Below are positions 12,201-24,900 of a stretch of 64,000 nucleotides of DNA, in pieces. The stretch lies in contig OX457026.1 in NCBI GenBank assembly GCA_949752745.1, positions 27,714,116 to 27,778,115 of the forward strand, in the 5' to 3' direction. Below the pieces are notes generated by a model. It was not told the DNA's origin, did not search any database, and saw only the letters and a program-made list of their open reading frames with translations. The first letter of the stretch is position 1. The number at the start of each line of letters is the position of its first letter. The stretch is from Protula sp. h YS-2021. Taxonomy: Eukaryota; Annelida; Polychaeta; Sabellida; Serpulidae. A program made the translations under genes and the position numbers.

Positions 12201-15200
12201 AATTGTTATTGTTTATGACATAATCCTTGAGGCCATCCCGTCTCCTGTTGATATTTCTGCTTTTGAGAAAGAAAAATATATTCTTAAAAAAATCGTGAAA
12301 GTGGATCCTTAGAATAAACAATCTTAGGTATGGCAACATTGATATGGGCTGCCTTGAAAAAGTGGGTCAAATATATTTTAAATCCACCCCCATCCCTACT
12401 CGCACCTACCCCAAGAACCAAGTTATCTATGCGGAGACATTTGAAACAATACTTTTAATGTCACGCAACGGAACTTCACAAACTCCTTGAGAAAATGCTG
12501 GCTACGCCCGATATTCCATGTCGTACTGTTTGAGTGACATTGAATTAAAAAAAAAGGACTTTTAAGATCTAGTTACAAGGTTTTAGGTGGCATGAAAGTG
12601 TTACACTTTTACAATTCAGCATTTATACAATTGAAAGAAAAGAGAACAACAACTTTTTATGCTTGTAATGTGTGGTAAATTCCGGTTTTCAAACTGGGGA
12701 AGTTTACTATAATAGTTAACAGGCTGTTTTTCATATTTACATGTTATTTTATGCTATAGACGACGTTATACATTTATTTTTCTCTTATCTCTGTTAAAAT
12801 TAGCTGTATTTACACATGCGGTTAGAATCTTCTAATTTTTCTTTTGAATCGATGGGCCCAAAACCGCTGCGAATGACTGACTTTATTTTCTTTTCATTGC
12901 TGGTATGATCTTAAAACGCTTCAATTTTCTACAATTGCGTGCACAAATCTCTTACGTGCGGGTTTTTTTTCGTAAAGAGATAGGGTCTGTTTACTCTGGA
13001 ATGTTATATTTCGCTGAGGAGTTTTGTTTGGACTAAGTGTAACTGCTCGATATATTGTCATTATTTTTCTGATTGTACAGACCAAGGTATGATGAAAGTG
13101 AAATTGTTATTGTTTATGACATAATCCTTGAGGCCATCCCGTCTCCTGTTGATATTTCTGCTTTTGAGAAAGAAAAATATATTCTTAAAAAAATCGTGAA
13201 AGCGGATCCTTAGAATAAACAATCTTAGGTATCGCAACATTGATATGGGCTGCCTTGAAAAAGTGGGTCAAATATACTTTAAATCCACCCCCATCCCTAC
13301 TTCCACCTACCCCAAGAACCAAGTTATTTATGCGGAGACATTTGAAACAATACTTTTAATGTCACGCAACGAAAATTCACAAACTCCTTGAAAAAATGCT
13401 GGCTACGCCCGATATTCCATGTCGTGCTGTTTGAGTGACATTGAATTAAACAAAAAAAGAACTTTTAAGATCTAGTTATAAGGTTTTAATTGGCATGAAA
13501 GTGATACACATTGACAATTCAGCATTTATAAAATTGAAAAAAAAGAGAACAACAACTCTTTATGCTTGTAATGTGTGGTAAATTCCGGTTTTCAAACTGG
13601 GGAAGATTACTATAATAGCTTGCAGGCTGTTTCTCATATTTGCATGCTATTTTACATAGTTTATCTGAATGTGCTATAGACGACGTTATACATTTATTTT
13701 TCTCTTATCTCTGTTAAAATTAGCTGTATTTACACATGCGGTTAGAATCTTCTAATTTTCCTTTTGAATCGATGGGCCCAAAACCGCTGCGAATGACGGA
13801 CTTTATTTTGTTTTCATTGCTGGTATGATCTTAAAACGCTTCAATTTTCTACAATTGCGTGCACTAATCTCTTATGTGTGCGTTTTATTATTTTTTTCGT
13901 AAAGAGATAGGGTCTGTTTACTCTGGAACGTTACATTTCGCTGAGGAGTTTTGTTTGGACTAAGTGTAACTGCTCGATATATTGTCATTATTTTTCTGAT
14001 TGTACAGACCAAGGTCTTCTGAAAGTGAAATTGTTATTGTTTATGACATAATCCTTGAGGCCATCCCGTCTCCTGTTGATATTTCTGCTTTTGAGAAAGA
14101 AAAATATATTCTTAGAAAAATCGTGAAAGCGGATCCTTAGAATAAACAATCTTAGGTATGGCAACATTGATATGGGCTGCCTTGAAAAAGTGGGTCAAAT
14201 ATACTTTAAATTCACCCCCATCCCTACTTCCACCTACCCCAAGAACCAAGTTATTTATGCGGAGACATTTGAAACAATACTTTTAATGTCACGAAACGGA
14301 AATTCACAAACTCCTTGAAAAAATGCTGGCTACGCCCGATATTCCATGTCGTACTGTTTGAGTGACATTGAATTTAAAAAAGGACTTTTAAGATCTAGTT
14401 ACAAGGTTTTAGGTGGCATGAAAGTGTTACACATTTACAATTCAGTATTTATACAATTGAAAGAAAAGAGAACAACAACTTTTTATGCCTGTAATGTGTG
14501 GTAAATTCCGGTTTTCAAACTGGGGAAGCTTACTATAATAGTTTGCAGGCTGTTTTTCATATTTACATGTTATTTTACGCAGTTTATCTGAATGTGCTAT
14601 AGACGACGTTATACATTTATTTTTCTCTTATCTCTGTTAAAATTAGCTGTATTTACACATGCGGTTAGAATCTTCTAATTTTTCTTTTGAATCGATGGGC
14701 CCAAAACCGCTGCGAATGACTGACTTTATTTTCTTTTCATTGCTGGTATGATCTTAAAACGCTTCAATTTTCTACAATTGCGTGCACAAATCTCTTACGT
14801 GTGCGTTTTATTATTTTTTTTTCGTAAAGAGATAGGGTCTGTTTACTCTGGAATGTTATATTTCGCTGAGGAGTTTTGTTTGGACTAAGTGTAACTGCTC
14901 GATATATTGTCATTATTTTTCTGATTGTACAGACCAAGGTATGATGAAAGTGAAATTGTTATTGTTTATGACATAATCCTTGAGGCCATCCCGTCTCCTG
15001 TTGATATTTCTGCTTTTGAGAAAGAAAAATATATTCTTAAAAAAATCGTGAAAGCGGATCCTTAGAATAAACAATCTTAGGTATGGCAACATTGATATGG
15101 GCTGCCTTGAAAAAGTGGGTCAAATATACTTTAAATTCACCCCCATCCCTACTTCCACCTACCCCAAGAACCAAGTTATTTATGCGGAGACATTTGAAAC

Positions 15201-18200
15201 AATACTTTTAATGTCACGAAACGGAAATTCACAAACTCCTTGAAAAAATGCTGGCTACGCCCGATATTCCATGTCGTACTGTTTGAGTGACATTGAATTT
15301 AAAAAAGGACTTTTAAGATCTAGTTACAAGGTTTTAGGTGGCATGAAAGTGTTACACATTTACAATTCAGCATTTATACAATTGAAAGAAAAGAGAACAA
15401 CAACTTTTTATGCTTGTAATGTGTGGTAAATTCCGATTTTCAAACTGGGGAAGCTTGCTATAATAGTTTGCAGGCTGTTTTTCATATTTACATGTTATTT
15501 TACAGAGTTTATCTGAATGTGCTATAGACGACGTTATACATTTATTTTTTTCTTATCTCTGTTAAAATTAGCTGTATTTACACATGCGGTTAGAATCTTC
15601 TAATTTTTCTTTTGAATCGATGGGCCCAAAACCGCTGCGAATGACTGACTTTATTTTCTTTTCATTGGTGGTATGATCTTAAAACGCTTCAATTTTCTAC
15701 AATTGCGTGCACAAATCTCTTACGTGTGCGTTTTATTATTTTTTTTTCGTAAAGAGATAGGGTCTGTTTACTCTGGAATGTTATATTTCGCTGAGGAGTT
15801 TTGTTTGGACTAAGTGTAACTGCTCGATATATTGTCATTATTTTTCTGATTGTACAGACCAAGGTATGATGAAAGTGAAATTGTTATTGTTTATGACATA
15901 ATCCTTGAGGCCATCCCGTCTCCTGTTGATATTTCTGCTTTTGAGAAAGAAAAATATATTCTTAAAAAAATCGTGAAAGCGGATCCTTAGAATAAACAAT
16001 CTTAGGTATCGCAACATTGATATGGGCTGCCTTGAAAAAGTGGCTCAAATATACTTTAAATCCACCCCCATCCCTACTTCCACCTACCCCAAGAACCAAG
16101 TTATTTATGCGGAGACATTTGAAACAATACTTTTAATGTCACGCAACGGAAATTCACAAACTCCTTGAAAAAATGCTGGCTACGCCCGATATTCCATGTC
16201 GTGCTGTTTGAGTGACATTGAATTAAACAAAAAAAGAACTTTTAAGATCTAGTTATAAGGTTTTAATTGGCATGAAAGTGATACACATTGACAATTCAGC
16301 ATTTATAAAATTGAAAAAAAAGAGAACAACAACTTTTTATGCTTGTAATGTGTGGTAAATTCCGGTTTTCAAACTGGGGAAGATTACTATAATAGCTTGC
16401 AGGCTGTTTCTCATATTTGCATGCTATTTTACACAGTTTATCTGAATGTGCTATAGACGACGTTATACATTTATTTTTCTCTTATCTCTGTTAAAATTAG
16501 CTGTATTTACACATGCGGTTAGAATCTTCTAATTTTCCTTTTGAATCGATGGGCCCAAAACCGCTGCGAATGACGGACTTTATTTTGTTTTCATTGCTGG
16601 TATGATCTTAAAACGCTTCAATTTTCTACAATTGCGTGCACTAATCTCTTATGTGTGCGTTTTATTATTTTTTTCGTAAAGAGATAGGGTCTGTTTACTC
16701 TGGAACGTTACATTTCGCTGAGGAGTTTTGTTTGGACTAAGTGTAACTGCTCGATATATTGTCATTATTTTTCTGATTGTACAGACCAAGGTCTTCTGAA
16801 AGTGAAATTGTTATTGTTTATGACATAATCCTTGAGGCCATCCCGTCTCCTGTTGATATTTCTGCTTTTGAGAAAGAAAAATATATTCTTAAAAAAATCG
16901 TGAAAGCGGATCCTTAGAATAAACAATCTTAGGTATGGCAACATTGATATGGGCTGCCTTGAAAAAGTGGGTCAAATATACTTTAAATTCACCCCCATCC
17001 CTACTTCCACCTACCCCAAGAACCAAGTTATTTATGCGGAGACATTTGAAACAATACTTTTAATGTCACGAAACGGAAATTCACAAACTCCTTGAAAAAA
17101 TGCTGGCTACGCCCGATATTCCATGTCGTACTGTTTGAGTGACATTGAATTTAAAAAAGGACTTTTAAGATCTAGTTACAAGGTTTTAGGTGGCATGAAA
17201 GTGTTACACATTTACAATTCAGCATTTATACAATTGAAAGAAAAGAGAACAACAACTTTTTATGCTTGTAATGTGTGGTAAATTCCGATTTTCAAACTGG
17301 GGAAGCTTACTATAATAGTTTGCAGGCTGTTTTTCATATTTACATGTTATTTTACGCAGTTTATCTGAATGTGCTATAGACGACGTTATACATTTATTTT
17401 TCTCTTATCTCTGTTAAAATTAGCTGTATTTACACATGCGGTTAGAATCTTCTAATTTTTCTTTTGAATCGATGGGCCCAAAACCGCTGCGAATGACTGA
17501 CTTTATTTTCTTTTCATTGCTGGTATGATCTTAAAACGCTTCAATTTTCTACAATTGCGTGCACAAATCTCTTACGTGTGCGTTTTATTATTTTTTTTTC
17601 GTAAAGAGATAGGGTCTGTTTACTCTGGAATGTTATATTTCGCTGAGGAGTTTTGTTTGGACTAAGTGTCACTGCTCGATATATTGTCATTATTTTTCTG
17701 ATTGTACAGACCAAGGTATGATGAAAGTGAAATTGTTATTGTTTATGACATAATCCTTGAGGCCATCCCGTCTCCTGTTGATATTTCTGCTTTTGAGAAA
17801 GAAAAATATATTCTTAAAAAAATCGTGAAAGCGGATCCTTAGAATAAACAATCTTAGGTATCGCAACATTGATATGGGCTGCCTTGAAAAAGTGGGTCAA
17901 ATATACTTTAAATCCACCCCCATCCCTACTCCCACCTACCCCAAGAACCAAGTTATTTATGCGGAGACATTTGAAACAATACTTTTAATGTCACGCAACG
18001 GAAATTCACAAACTCCTTGAAAAAATGCTGGCTACGCCCGATATTCCATGTCGTGCTGTTTGAGTGACATTGAATTAAACAAAAAAAGAACTTTTAAGAT
18101 CTAGTTACAAGGTTTTAAGTGGCATGAAAGTGTTACACATTTACAATTCAGCATTTATACAATTGAAAGAAAAGAGAACAACAACTTTTTATGCTTTTAA

Positions 18201-19672
18201 TGTGTGGTAAATTCTGGATTTCAAACTGGGGAAGCTTACTATAATAGTTTGCAGGCTGTTTTTCATATTTACTTGTTATTTTACAGAGTTTATCTGAATG
18301 TGCTATAGACGACGTTATACATTTATTTTTCTCTTATCTCTGTTAAAATTAGCTGTATTTACACATGCGGTTAGAATCTTCTAATTTTCCTTTTGAATCG
18401 ATGGGCCCAAAACCGCTGCGAATGACTGACTTTATTTTCTTTTCATGGCTGGTATGATCTTAAAACGCTTCAACTTTCTACAATTGCGTGCACAATTCTC
18501 TTACGTGCGGGGTTTTTTTTTCGTAAAGAGATAGGGTCTGTTTACTCTGGAATGTTACATTTCGCTGAGGAGTTTTGTTTGGACTAATTGTCACTGCTCG
18601 ATATATTGTCATTATTTTCCTGATTGTACAGACCAAGGTATGATGAAAGTGAAATTGTTATTGTTTATGACATCATTCTTGAGGCCATCCCGTCTCCTGT
18701 TGATATTTCTGCTTTTGAGAAAGAAAAATATATTCTTAAAAAAATCGTGAAAGCGGATCCTTAGAATAAACAATCTTAGGTATCGCAACATTGATATGGG
18801 CTGCCTTGAAAAAGTGGGCCAAATGTTCTTTAAATCCACCCCCATCCCTACTCCCACCTACCCCAAGAACCAAGTTATTTATGCGGAGACATTTGAAACA
18901 ATACTTTTAATGTCACGCAACGGAAATTCACAAACTCCTTGAAAAAATGCTGGCTGCGCCCGATATTCCATGTCGTGCTGTTTGAGTGACATTGAATTAA
19001 ACAAAAAAAGAACTTTTAAGATCTAGTTTTAAGGTTTTAATTGGCATGAAAGTGATACACATTGACAATTCAATATTTATAAAATTGAAAAAAAAGAGAA
19101 CAACAACTTTTTATGCTTGTAATGTGTGGTAAATTCCGGTTTTCAAACTGGGGAAGATTACTATAATAGTTTGCAGGCTGTTTCTCATATTTGCATGCTA
19201 TTTTACACAGTTTATCTGAATGTGCTATAGACGACGTTACACATTTATTTTTCTCTTATCTCTGTTAAAATTAGCTGTATTTACACATGCGGTTAGGATC
19301 TTCTAATTTTCCTTTTGAATCGATGGGCCCAAAACTGCTGCGAATGACTGACTTTATTTTCTTTTCATTGCTGGTATGATCTTAAAACGCTTCAATTTTC
19401 TACATTTGCGTGCACAGATCTCTCATGTGTGCGTTTTATTATTTTTTTCGTAAAGAGATAGGGTCTATTTACTCTGGAATGTTACAATTGTCTGAGGAGT
19501 TTTGTTTGGACTAAGTGTAACTGCTCGATATATTGTCATTATTTTTCTGATTGTACAGACCGAGGTCTTTTGAAAGTAGAAATTGTTATTGTTTATGACA
19601 TAATCCTTGAAGCCATCCCGTCTCAGGTTGATATTTCTGGTCTTGAGAAAGGAAAATATATTTTTAAGAAAA
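9213..19672 (+). repeat. Tandem satellite array, ~925-bp monomer, about 12 copies, plus orientation
   Basis: The landmark AGAGATAGGGTCT falls at about 9365, 10288, 11160, 12078, 12979, 13906, 14831, 15756, 16683, 17608, 18530 and 19457, giving spacings of 872-927 and mostly 922-927. Shared blocks include CAAAACCGCTGCGAATGAC, GCCCGATATTCCATGTCGT and CTGCCTTGAAAAAGTGGG. Internal copies look nearly identical and the first copy is the most diverged. Variants recur every three monomers in the right part. No monomer encodes a recognisable protein. Confidence 0.95.
9269..9324. repeat. Nested fold-back with two competing hairpins at a monomer junction
   Basis: A perfect 22-bp inverted repeat (9274-9295 and 9303-9324, 7-nt loop) overlaps a second one, ACGCCAAATA against TATTTGGCGT (9269-9278 and 9291-9300). 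In ordinary monomers GCTGGCTACGCCCGATATTCC continues into other sequence. Here the fold-back joins straight to the ATCTCTTATGTGTG part of the monomer, so several hundred bases are missing. Confidence 0.85.
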
Positions 19673-20688
19673 CATAGGCACCGGAGATGCAGAGCCCTCA
19701 GCCAATAGTGGTTACATCACTGTGGGCCAGTTACTCTTTTGAAATACCGCCCGGACAAAAACAATATACAAGGTACAACGGATGGAGCGACGGACGGGTC
19801 CTTGCACATCTACACTATATATACTTTCTTCCTGTAAGGTTTGGTTAAGATCAGATGAATAGTTTTTGAGATATCGCCCGGACAAGAAAATGTTTAAAGT
19901 GCGACAGGCGGACAGACGAACAGACATGGGACAAATTGAACCCCAGTTGCACATCTGCACTACATATTCTTCCTTCCTGTAAGGTCTAGCGAAGATCCAA
20001 TAAATAGTTTTTGAGATATCGCACGGACAAGAAAAAAGTTTAAAGTGCGACGGACGGACAGACGAATGGACATGAGCCAAATTAAACTCTTTCTTACAAA
20101 TCTATGCTACATATACTTTCTTGCTGTAAGGTTTTGTGAAGATCGCATAATAATTTTTTAAGTTATCGCCCGGACAAGAAAAAGGTTTAAAGTTCGACGG
20201 ACGGATACACGGATTGGTACGAGCCAAATTCAACCCCTCGTTGCACATCTTTGCTATAGATACTTTCTTCCTGTAAGGTTTGGTGAAGATCCGATGAATA
20301 GTTTTTGAGATATCGACCAGACAAGAAAAAAGTTTAAAGTGCAACGGACGGACAGACGAATGAATATGGGCTAAATTAAACCCCCTGTTGCACACCTACA
20401 CTATATATACTTTCTTCCTTTAAGGTTTGGTGAAGATCAAATAAATAGTTTTTGATATATCGCCCGGACAAGAAAAAAGTTTAAAGTGTGACGAACGGAC
20501 AGACGGAGGAATACGAGCCAAATTGAATCCCTCTTTGCACATCTACACTATATATACTTTCTTCCTGTAAGGTTTTATGACGATTCGATGTATCGTTTCT
20601 GTGATATCGCACGGACAAGAAAAAAGTTTAGAATGTGTGAGGGAGGGACAGACAGACGGAGATGTGACAAATATTAGCTGAGGTCTAA
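19673..20688. repeat. 145-147-bp tandem repeat block interrupting the satellite
   Basis: Landmark CTGTAAGG recurs at about 19832, 19977, 20124, 20271, 20418 and 20565, giving spacings of 145-147 bp and about six units. Each unit has GATATCGCCCGGACAAGAAA and a GACGGACAGACG run. The block starts right after TTTTTAAGAAA and ends at CCGTGAAAGCGGATC. Those two motifs are adjacent in ordinary satellite monomers, so the block looks inserted within a monomer. No terminal repeats or target duplication are clear. Confidence 0.85.
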
Positions 20689-21130
20689 AAAGCCGTGAAA
20701 GCGGATCGTTGGAAAATGCTGGCTAGGCGCAAATATTCCATGTCGTACTGTTGGAGTAATGCTGAATTAAAAAAAAAAAACTTTTAAGATCTGGTTACAA
20801 GGTTTTATTTGGCATCAAAGTTTTCAGTTCAGCACTTTTACAATTGAAAGTAAAGAGAACAACAACTTTTTATGCTGTACTGTGTGATAAATTCCGGTTT
20901 TCAAAGTGGGGAAGATTAATATAATAGTTTGCAGGCTATTTCTCACATTTACAGGCTACTTTTTACATTTTACTTGTTATTGACCTGAATGTGTTATAAA
21001 CGGCATTATACATTTATTTTCTCTTATCACTATTTCTATTAGCTCAGTTTGGCCATGCATTTCTTTTTCAGAATTCCTGGTCCAACAACGCTTAAATGAC
21101 GGCCATAATTGTTTTGCAATCCCAATATGG
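20689..21130 (+). repeat. Diverged plus-orientation satellite monomer right of the 145-bp block
   Basis: GTGAAAGCGGATC, AAAATGCTGGCTAGGCG, TTCCATGTCGTACTG and ACAACAACTTTTTATGC follow the monomer order, with one internal deletion. The end carries TCCAACAACGCTTAAATGACGG, which resembles the left edge segment near 8670-8700. This is the inner edge of the plus array. Confidence 0.75.
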
Positions 21131-21565
21131 GCGCGGGTAGCAAGTTTCCGAATGGGTGCCAATTTCAACTGCACTTAAGCTGCGTGAAGTCAAGAGAGAA
21201 TATCGTGCACATACATAAATACTTTCGTAAAACATTTATAAACACATATAGGATATATAACATTTCCTGTCAAAGGTTCTTCTTAAACAATTTCACCCAA
21301 TTTACGGTTTATTTATATAAACTGAGTCTGCCAGCAAATATGGTTCCTCTGTAAATTTCACCTCATCAATTGTCTCAGTAATTGTGTCGTGTGTGTTGAA
21401 CAAGTAACCGTTTATCTTTAAATTGTGAAGTCAAAGCGCCCAATATTATGCACAGGCTTAAGTTAATACTTCTAATCAACAACTCGGTTGTTGGCGTGTG
21501 TCTCGTGCCGTGTGGTGGGATGGGGAGCAGTGGGTGGGATAGTGAAGGGGCCGGTTCTAAAACCA
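21131..21565. other. Central spacer of the inverted satellite block
   Basis: About 430 bp that matches neither the 925-bp monomer nor the 145-bp repeat by eye, and shows no coding signal. It separates the plus-orientation repeats from the minus-orientation ones and so is close to the symmetry centre. Confidence 0.55.
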
Positions 21566-21990
21566 TCCAAGGTTGAAGAATCTTTAGTACTTCAAGTCCA
21601 AAAAATTAAGGCCGTCTATACAAGCGATATTAGATCTATCATTTTAAAAAAGAAAAAACAATTCTAACCAAAAAACTGAGCTAATAGAAATAGAGATAAA
21701 AAAATAAATGTTTAATTACAAGGACCGCAGTTTGAGGCGAAAAAGAGCAACTTGTGAGAAACGCAAGCTATTTCTCTGCATGCATTGTGTGTATTCACAC
21801 TCCTCTAGAAAACATTAGACAAATTTAAGATTCAGTCGAATCCAGCCACAATACCTTGGCAAAAAAAATACCACTGTGTGCATACCAAAGAGGTATGAAC
21901 ACAGTGGTATTTAATGTCAGTCTTCCAAAATAATAACTATAAAAAAGACAAAGTAAACATCACACCCATTATTTCAAAAAACTACAATGT
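21566..21990 (-). repeat. Central copy of the edge segment with hairpin (H2)
   Basis: Reverse-orientation copy of 8750-9190, matching on both sides of the hairpin (for example CACACCCATTATTT outside it and CCTCTAGAAA inside it). The hairpin occupies 21866-21912 (arms 21866-21886 and 21892-21912, loop AAAGA). The similarity stops near 21566 at CCAAGGTTG, about 30 bp before the position where the outer copies join regular monomers. Confidence 0.8.
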
Positions 21991-24900
21991 TCTGTACAAC
22001 AGAATAAAGTTTTTCACAGCAGCCCATATCAACATGGCGAGACCTATGATTGCTTATTCTAACGGTCCGCTTTCACGCCTGTTTTTAAATATATTTTTCT
22101 TTCTCGCCATTCAGAAGACCTTGGTGTGTACAATCAGAAAAACAATGACAATACATCGAGCGTTTACACTTAGTCCAAACAAAAAAGACATCAGAGAAAA
22201 GTCACATTCCAGAGTATACAAACCCTATCACTTAACGAAAAAAAAACGCACGTAAGAAAGATTTGTCCAGGCAGTTGTAGAAAATTGAAACGTTTTAACA
22301 TGATATCACCAATGAAGAGATCATAAATACAGACAATCCCAGCGGTTTTGGGCCCATCAATTTAAAAAGAAAGTTAGAAAATTCTAACCACAGGTGCAAC
22401 ATAGACAGCTAATTTTAACAGAGATAAGAAACACTTTCAGGTCAATAACAAGTAAAATGTGAAAAATAGCCTGCCTGTAAATGTGAGAAACAGCCTGCAA
22501 ACTATTATATTAATCTTCCCCACTTTGAAAACCAGAATTTACCACACATTACAAGTATAAAAAGTTGTTGTTCTCTTTTCTTTCAATTGCAAAAATGTTG
22601 CATTGTAAAGTGCATAAAACTTTGATGCCAATTAAAACCTTGTAACTAGATCTTAAATTTGTTTGTAAATTCATTATTACCCAAACAGTCCGACATGGAA
22701 TATCGGGCTTAGCGAGCATTCTATCAATGTTGCGATACCGATGCTTGTTTATTGTAACGATCCGCTTTCACGCCTTTTTTTAAATATATTTTTCTTTCTC
22801 AAAAGCAGAAATATCAAAAAGGAGACGGAGTGTCATCAAAGATTATGCCATAAACAATAGCAATTTCTACTTTCAGGAGACCTTGGTGTGTACAATCAGA
22901 AAACCAATGACAACATATCGAGCATTTACACTTGGACCAAACAAAAAATTCAGAGAAATGTCACATTCTAGAGTATACAGACCCTATCACTTTACAAAAA
23001 AAATAATGAAACACACATAAAAAATTGTCCAGGCAGTTGTAGAAAACTGAAGCGTTTTAACATAATATCACCAATGAAGAGATCATAAATACAGTCAATC
23101 CCAGCGGTTTGGGGCCCGTAAATTTAAAAAGAAAGTTAGAAATTTCTAACCACAGGTGCAACATAGACAGCTAATTTTAACAGAGATAAGAAACACATTC
23201 GGGTCAATAACAAGTAAAATGTGAAAAATAGCCTGCCTGTAAAGGTGAGAAACAGCCTGCAAACTATTATATTAATCTTCCCCACTTTGAAAACCGGAAT
23301 TTACCATACATTACAAGTATAAAAAGTTGTTGTTCTCTTTTCTTTCAATTGCAAAAATGCTGCATTGTAAAGTGCATAAAACTTTGATGCCAATTAAAAC
23401 CTTGTAACTAGATCTTAAATTTTTTTGTAAATTCATTATTACCCAAACAGTCCGACATGGAATATCGGGCGTAACCAGCATTCTATCAATGTTGCGATAC
23501 CGACGCTTGTTTATTATAACGATTCGCTTTCACGCCTTTTTTAAAATATACATTTTTCTTTCTCAAAAGCAGAAATATCAAAAGGAGACAGAGTGTCATC
23601 AAGGATTATGCCATAAACAATAGCAATTTCTACTTTCAGGAGACCTTGGTGTGTACAATCAGAAAATAATGACAATTTATCGAGCATTTACACTTGGACC
23701 AAACAAAAAATTAAGACAAATGTAACAATCCAGCGTAAACAGATTGTTTACTCCAGAGTAAACAGACCCTATAACTTTACACACAAAAAAAAACTAATAA
23801 AAATAAAAGACACATATCTAAGATTTACCCAGGCAGCTGTAGAAAATTGAAGCGTTTTAAGATCGTAGCACCAATAAAAAGATAATAAAGACAGTCATTC
23901 GCAGCGGTTTTGGGCCAACCGATTCAAAAAGAAAATTACAAAATTCTAACCGCATGTGCAAAGACAGCTGATTTTTAACAGAGATAAAAGAAAAATAAAT
24001 GTATAACGTCGTCTTCAGCACATTCAGATAAATAACAAGTAAACATTGTAAACTATTATAGTCATCTTCAGCACTTTGACAACCGGAATTTAACACATTC
24101 CAAGCATAAAAAGTTGTTGTTCTCTTTTCTTTCAGTTGTATAAATGCTGAATTGTAATTGTCTAACACTTCCATGCCACTTAAAACCTTGTAACTAGATC
24201 TTAAAAGTCCTTTTTTTTAATTCAATGTCACTCAAACAGTACGACATGGAATATCGGGCGTAGCCAGCATTTTTTCAAGGAGTTTGTGAATTTCCGTTTC
24301 GTGACATTAAAAGTGTTGTTTCAAATGTCTCCGCATAAATAACTTGGTTCTTGGGGTAGGTGAGAGTAGGGAGGGGGGTGGATTTAAAGTACATTTGACC
24401 CACTTTTTCAAGGCAGCCCATATCAATGTTGCGATACCTAGGATTGTTTATTCTAAGGATCCGCTTTCACGATTTTTTTAAGAATATATTTTTCTTTCTC
24501 AAAAGCAGAAATATCAAGAGGAGACGGGATGGCCTCAAGGATTATGTCATAAACAATAACAATTTCACTTTCATCAGACCTTGGTCTGTACAATCAGAAA
24601 AATAATGACAATATATCGAGCAGTTACACTTAGTCCAAACAAAACTCCTCAGACAAATGTAACATTCCAGAGTAAACAGACCCTATCTCTTAGCGAAAAA
24701 GATAATAAAACGCACACATGAGAGATTTGTGCAGGCAAATGTAGAAAATTGAAGCGTTTTAAGATCATACCACCAACGAAAAGAAAATAAAGTCAGTCAT
24801 TCGCAGCGGTTTTGGGCCCATCGATTCAAAAGGAAAATTAGAAGGTTCTAACCGCATGTGTAAATACAGCTAACTTTAACAGAGATAAGAGAAAAATAAA

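Noticed and set aside
19712..20395. Minus-strand open frames over the 145-bp repeat block
   Set aside because: They are periodic translations of the tandem repeat with no motif and no conserved start.
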